Origin: Candidatus Latescibacterota bacterium
GTDB lineage: Bacteria > Latescibacterota > 4484-107
Direction of reading: 5' to 3'
Assembly (NCBI GenBank): GCA_030613045.1
Contig: JAUWMS010000087.1
Coordinates: forward strand, 1 to 8,144
DNA length: 8,144 bases
Numbering within the stretch: the stretch's first letter is position 1; each line of letters starts with the position of its first letter. Below, in pieces: positions 5,889 through 8,144 of this stretch. The translations under genes and the position numbers were made by a program. Below the pieces are notes generated by a model. The model searched no databases. It was not told the origin of the DNA and saw only the letters and a list, made by a program, of their open reading frames with translations.

Positions 5889-6308
5889 CTATTCACCGAT
5901 GATCTTCACCAGCACGCGCTTCCGCCGTCCGCCGTCGAACTCCCCGTAGAAAATCTGCTCCCAAGGCCCGAAATCCAGTTTGCCATCCGTGATCGCCACC
6001 ACCACCTCGCGGCCCATTACCTGTCTTTTCAGGTGCGCGTCCCCGTTGTCCTCGCCCGTACGATTATGGCGGTATCGGCTGATCGGCTCGTGCGGGGCCA
6101 GTTCCTCCAGCCATTTTTCGTAGTCCCGGTGCAGCCCCGGCTCGTCGTCGTTGATAAACACCGAGGCCGTGATGTGCATGGCATTGATTAGCGCCAGCCC
6201 TTCCTCGATCCCGCTCTCCCGCAGGCAGTCCTCGACCTGCGGCGTGATGTTGATGAACGCCCGGCGTCCGGGCACGTTGAACCAGAGTTCTTTACGATAG
6301 CTTTTCAT
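5889..6308 (-). CDS. yjbQ: YjbQ/UPF0047 family protein (annotated as secondary thiamine-phosphate synthase)
   Basis: A 139-residue protein, the family's usual size. The signature is well preserved: [20 protein letters not shown] (37-56), the block [21 protein letters not shown] (79-99) and [20 protein letters not shown] (109-128). The conserved histidines H45, H81 and H92 are present and may bind metal. Some members show weak thiamine-phosphate synthase activity, but the true cellular role is unsettled. The start was set at ATG 6306-6308, because AGGAGG (6318-6323) lies 9 nt upstream; the earlier in-frame ATG at 6324-6326 precedes that Shine-Dalgarno site and has none of its own. It follows the small secreted protein by 53 bp and precedes a 136-bp gap. 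It is the one gene here with no evident link to glycans. Family assignment is very sure. Confidence 0.95.
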   Translation of the reverse strand: MKSYRKELWFNVPGRRAFINITPQVEDCLRESGIEEGLALINAMHITASVFINDDEPGLHRDYEKWLEELAPHEPISRYRHNRTGEDNGDAHLKRQVMGREVVVAITDGKLDFGPWEQIFYGEFDGGRRKRVLVKIIGE

Positions 6309-6317
6309 CCGTCCGTT

Positions 6318-6323
6318 CCTCCT
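6318..6323 (-). promoter_or_regulatory. Shine-Dalgarno site that fixes the yjbQ start
   Basis: AGGAGG on the minus strand, 9 nt before ATG 6306-6308. It directly follows the alternative ATG (6324-6326), which it therefore cannot serve. Confidence 0.75.
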
Positions 6324-6361
6324 CATTAAATCGCAAAAATTGCACCGCGGAGACGGTTGCC

Positions 6362-6736
6362 TCAGCCCGGGGTCATTTCGTCGAGAATCGCCGCCGGAAT
6401 TTCATCCGGCAGGATGTGCTCCTTGTTGACGTTGCAGCAGACGAAGGTGCGTCCCTCCCGCCCGAAGAACCGGAGCATGCCGATGCCGGTCTTCAGGTTG
6501 GTTTCGCCGCTGTCGTCCACCTCGGCCAAGATTCGCAGCTCCCCGAACACCAGGCCCCCATTGCGATCCTCACCTGGAATCTCCCGGCCGACCACCAGCC
6601 ACTGCAGGTTCCGCGTGGTGCCACCGCCGTCCCATATGCGCTGGATGGCTGTCGTCCACGAGTTGAACGGCGCGTCTCCGGCCAAGGCGCTCGAGAGCGC
6701 AAGAGCCAACGCAAGAAGCGCGCACCGCGCAAGCAT
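6362..6736 (-). CDS. Small exported protein of unknown function
   Basis: A 124-residue protein that I do not recognise. Residues 1-19 form a standard signal peptide: short basic start MLAR, hydrophobic core [10 protein letters not shown], and SSALA ending in a signal peptidase I site (ALA, then GDAP). There is no lipobox. The mature part (about 105 residues) is rich in beta-type segments such as [10 protein letters not shown] (44-53), [15 protein letters not shown] (61-75) and RTFVCCNVN (96-104), with a Cys pair at 100-101. It suggests a compact soluble domain. The ATG at 6734-6736 is 7 bp after the GH36 stop, with only a weak AAGAG ahead, so translation probably depends on coupling to the GH36 gene. 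It is the only protein here with a visible export signal. It may be a real small periplasmic or secreted partner, or the remnant of a longer gene; neither can be shown here. Confidence 0.6.
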   Translation of the reverse strand: MLARCALLALALALSSALAGDAPFNSWTTAIQRIWDGGGTTRNLQWLVVGREIPGEDRNGGLVFGELRILAEVDDSGETNLKTGIGMLRFFGREGRTFVCCNVNKEHILPDEIPAAILDEMTPG

Positions 6737-6743
6737 AAATCTC

Positions 6744-8144
6744 TTACTGCGAAATCACTGCCAACAGACAGGCGTGAGGTTTCAGCGCGGCGCGGACAAC
6801 GCCGCTTTGGATGGCCACCGGTTCATCAGTCCAGAAGTTGACAGCAGTCGACACGTTGAAGCCGTGGTCGTTCAAGTTCAGCGAGCATTCCCGGTCCTCG
6901 TCACTCCAGTTGATAAGCAGGACGCGGAGTCCGCCGGGAATTTTTTGCAGATAGCGCGCGGGGGCGTCGGTGGCGAAGAGGTCCAGAGGCACCCCCGCCT
7001 CGCCGTAGGGCGCGGCCACGGCGCGACGCAACAGGTCCAGGCCGCGTTCGTTCAGGCGCGGCAGTTTGTCGGACAAATTGCGCACGCCGTCGCTACCGAC
7101 GACGATGCTCAGGAGAGTTTTTGCTTCCTCGTAACTCAGGTCTGACAGGCCGTTGTTCAGCGCTCCAGGGTCGGGATTTTGGGGCGTGTTGCCTACCAGA
7201 TTCGGTTTCAGCCGGTTGAGGTCGGGGTCGTCGGAGGTGTCGCGTCCGCGGATGACGGCAAAGTCCGGGTCGTTCAGCCAGAGGCGTTTGTGGCTCCAGA
7301 ACCGGCAGGCGATGGGGACGGAATTTCTTTGGACCGACTTCCACATCGGATGAATATCGCCGGACACGCGCACTGCGTCCACCATGTCGGGGCCGCCTTC
7401 GAAGTGGTAGTTGCAACCGAGGATGTCGGCCCTGCCTTTTGTAGCGGCGCGGATGGGTTCGAGGATTCGCCGCATAATATCGCCCTTGGGCACGCCGGCT
7501 TCATAAAAACGCGGAGCCTTAAAGGTTTGCCAGAGAAAGTCGAGTTTGAAGTAGGAGTAGCCCATATCCGCGTACCGCGCGAACAGGTCGTACAACCACT
7601 GGCGAACTTTTTCGCGCGTCGGGTCCAGCACGAATCCCACACGCTTCATGCACTCATAGGCCATGCACGGCAGGCCCGACTCGCCCATGGCCAGCATATC
7701 GGTGTCCCACTGCGCGATGCGGCAGTGCGGCTCGATGATGGTCGGCGCGAACCACAGGCCCGCCTGAAAACCCATGCCCTCGAGCGTGGCCGCCAGTTTT
7801 TCCATGCCCCCGGGGAAAAACGGGTTGGCGTCCCATTCGCCGTAACAATACTGCCAGCCGTCGTCCACGATAATTTTCGTGACGTGTTTGCTCAACACCG
7901 GGTCGGAGGCGATAAACTCGGCATTGGCCAAAACTTCGTCCTCGGTCACGGTCCAGCGATAGTAATCCCACGAGTCCCAGCCGGCTTCCTGTTTGATGAA
8001 GACAATGTCGGGCGGACGGTTTTCTTCGGCCCACGCGCGCAGCAGGGCATGGCCGGCCGTACCGGAAGCAATCGGAACCGGGTCTGCCTCGACCCATCCG
8101 CCGGCGTGGAACTCGACGGAGCGGAGCACTTCCAAGTCGCGGAT
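6744..8144 (-). CDS. GH36 alpha-galactosidase-type glycoside hydrolase (partial, N-terminus beyond right edge)
   Basis: The frame is open to the right edge, giving the C-terminal 466 residues. Retaining GH36 enzymes remove terminal alpha-galactosyl (or alpha-N-acetylgalactosaminyl) residues. The barrel motifs appear in order: KQEAGWDSWDYY, VDDGWQYCYGEWD, GLWFAP, YFKLDFLW and AVRVSGDIHPMW. The Asp of KLDF (codon 7539-7541) matches the family nucleophile, and the Asp of VSGD, 61 residues later, matches the acid/base. WLNDPDF and the last 75 or so residues (a beta domain containing LLINWSDEDRE) complete the family pattern. GH36 proteins are usually around 700 residues, so about a third, including the N-terminal beta-domain and any signal peptide, lies outside. 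Some GH36 members are transglycosylases or N-acetylgalactosaminidases, so exact specificity is open. The TAA at 6744-6746 is 7 bp from the next gene, suggesting one transcript. Confidence 0.9.
   Translation of the reverse strand: MRDLEVLRSVEFHAGGWVEADPVPIASGTAGHALLRAWAEENRPPDIVFIKQEAGWDSWDYYRWTVTEDEVLANAEFIASDPVLSKHVTKIIVDDGWQYCYGEWDANPFFPGGMEKLAATLEGMGFQAGLWFAPTIIEPHCRIAQWDTDMLAMGESGLPCMAYECMKRVGFVLDPTREKVRQWLYDLFARYADMGYSYFKLDFLWQTFKAPRFYEAGVPKGDIMRRILEPIRAATKGRADILGCNYHFEGGPDMVDAVRVSGDIHPMWKSVQRNSVPIACRFWSHKRLWLNDPDFAVIRGRDTSDDPDLNRLKPNLVGNTPQNPDPGALNNGLSDLSYEEAKTLLSIVVGSDGVRNLSDKLPRLNERGLDLLRRAVAAPYGEAGVPLDLFATDAPARYLQKIPGGLRVLLINWSDEDRECSLNLNDHGFNVSTAVNFWTDEPVAIQSGVVRAALKPHACLLAVISQ

Overview
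The window is a stretch of bacterial chromosome about 8.1 kb long and moderately GC-rich. Every gene I can support lies on the minus strand, so transcription runs from right to left. Nearly all genes encode carbohydrate-active proteins: glycoside hydrolases, sialidase-like propellers and a PIG-L-type deacetylase. The intergenic gaps hold simple repeats (AAAGTGAG / TTTCTCAC units and ATCCGTG pairs). This combination resembles glycan-degrading PVC-group bacteria (Lentisphaerota, Kiritimatiellota, Verrucomicrobiota, Planctomycetota). That placement is an inference from gene content and style; no phylogenetic marker is present.

Layout in transcription order (right to left): (1) a GH36 alpha-galactosidase-type enzyme cut by the right edge (6744-8144); (2) a small unrecognised protein with a signal peptide, starting 7 bp after the GH36 stop (6362-6736); (3) a YjbQ/UPF0047 protein (5889-6308); (4) a TIM-barrel glycosidase-like protein resembling DUF6259 (4487-5752); (5) a GTG-started clan GH-J/F-like five-bladed propeller hydrolase with a C-terminal beta-sandwich, 18 bp downstream (2981-4468); (6) a BNR/sialidase-like protein (1555-2799); (7) a PIG-L deacetylase-family protein with an altered catalytic motif (466-1380); (8) the first 116 codons of a second BNR-like protein, paralogous to (6), cut by the left edge (1-350).

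Short gaps and good Shine-Dalgarno sequences suggest that 1-2 and 4-5 are each co-transcribed. Gaps of 115-181 bp before genes 4, 6, 7 and 8 leave room for separate promoters or attenuators. The leaders of both BNR paralogs carry the same 21-nt sequence inside purine/pyrimidine inverted repeats. The PIG-L leader can form two mutually exclusive hairpins.

Read together, the genes look like part of a locus that dismantles a galactosylated and probably N-acetylated or N-substituted glycan. The GH36 would remove alpha-galactosyl-type residues, the two unassigned hydrolase-like proteins and the BNR proteins would act on other linkages, and the PIG-L protein would remove an N-acyl group. In the five carbohydrate-related proteins whose N-termini are visible I see no signal peptide, which points to intracellular processing of imported oligosaccharides. 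No transporter, sulfatase or regulator gene lies within the window, so substrate and control remain open. The strongest novelty leads are the duplicated BNR genes flanking an atypical PIG-L protein, the shared repeat element ahead of both BNR genes, and the two hydrolase-like proteins of uncertain family.
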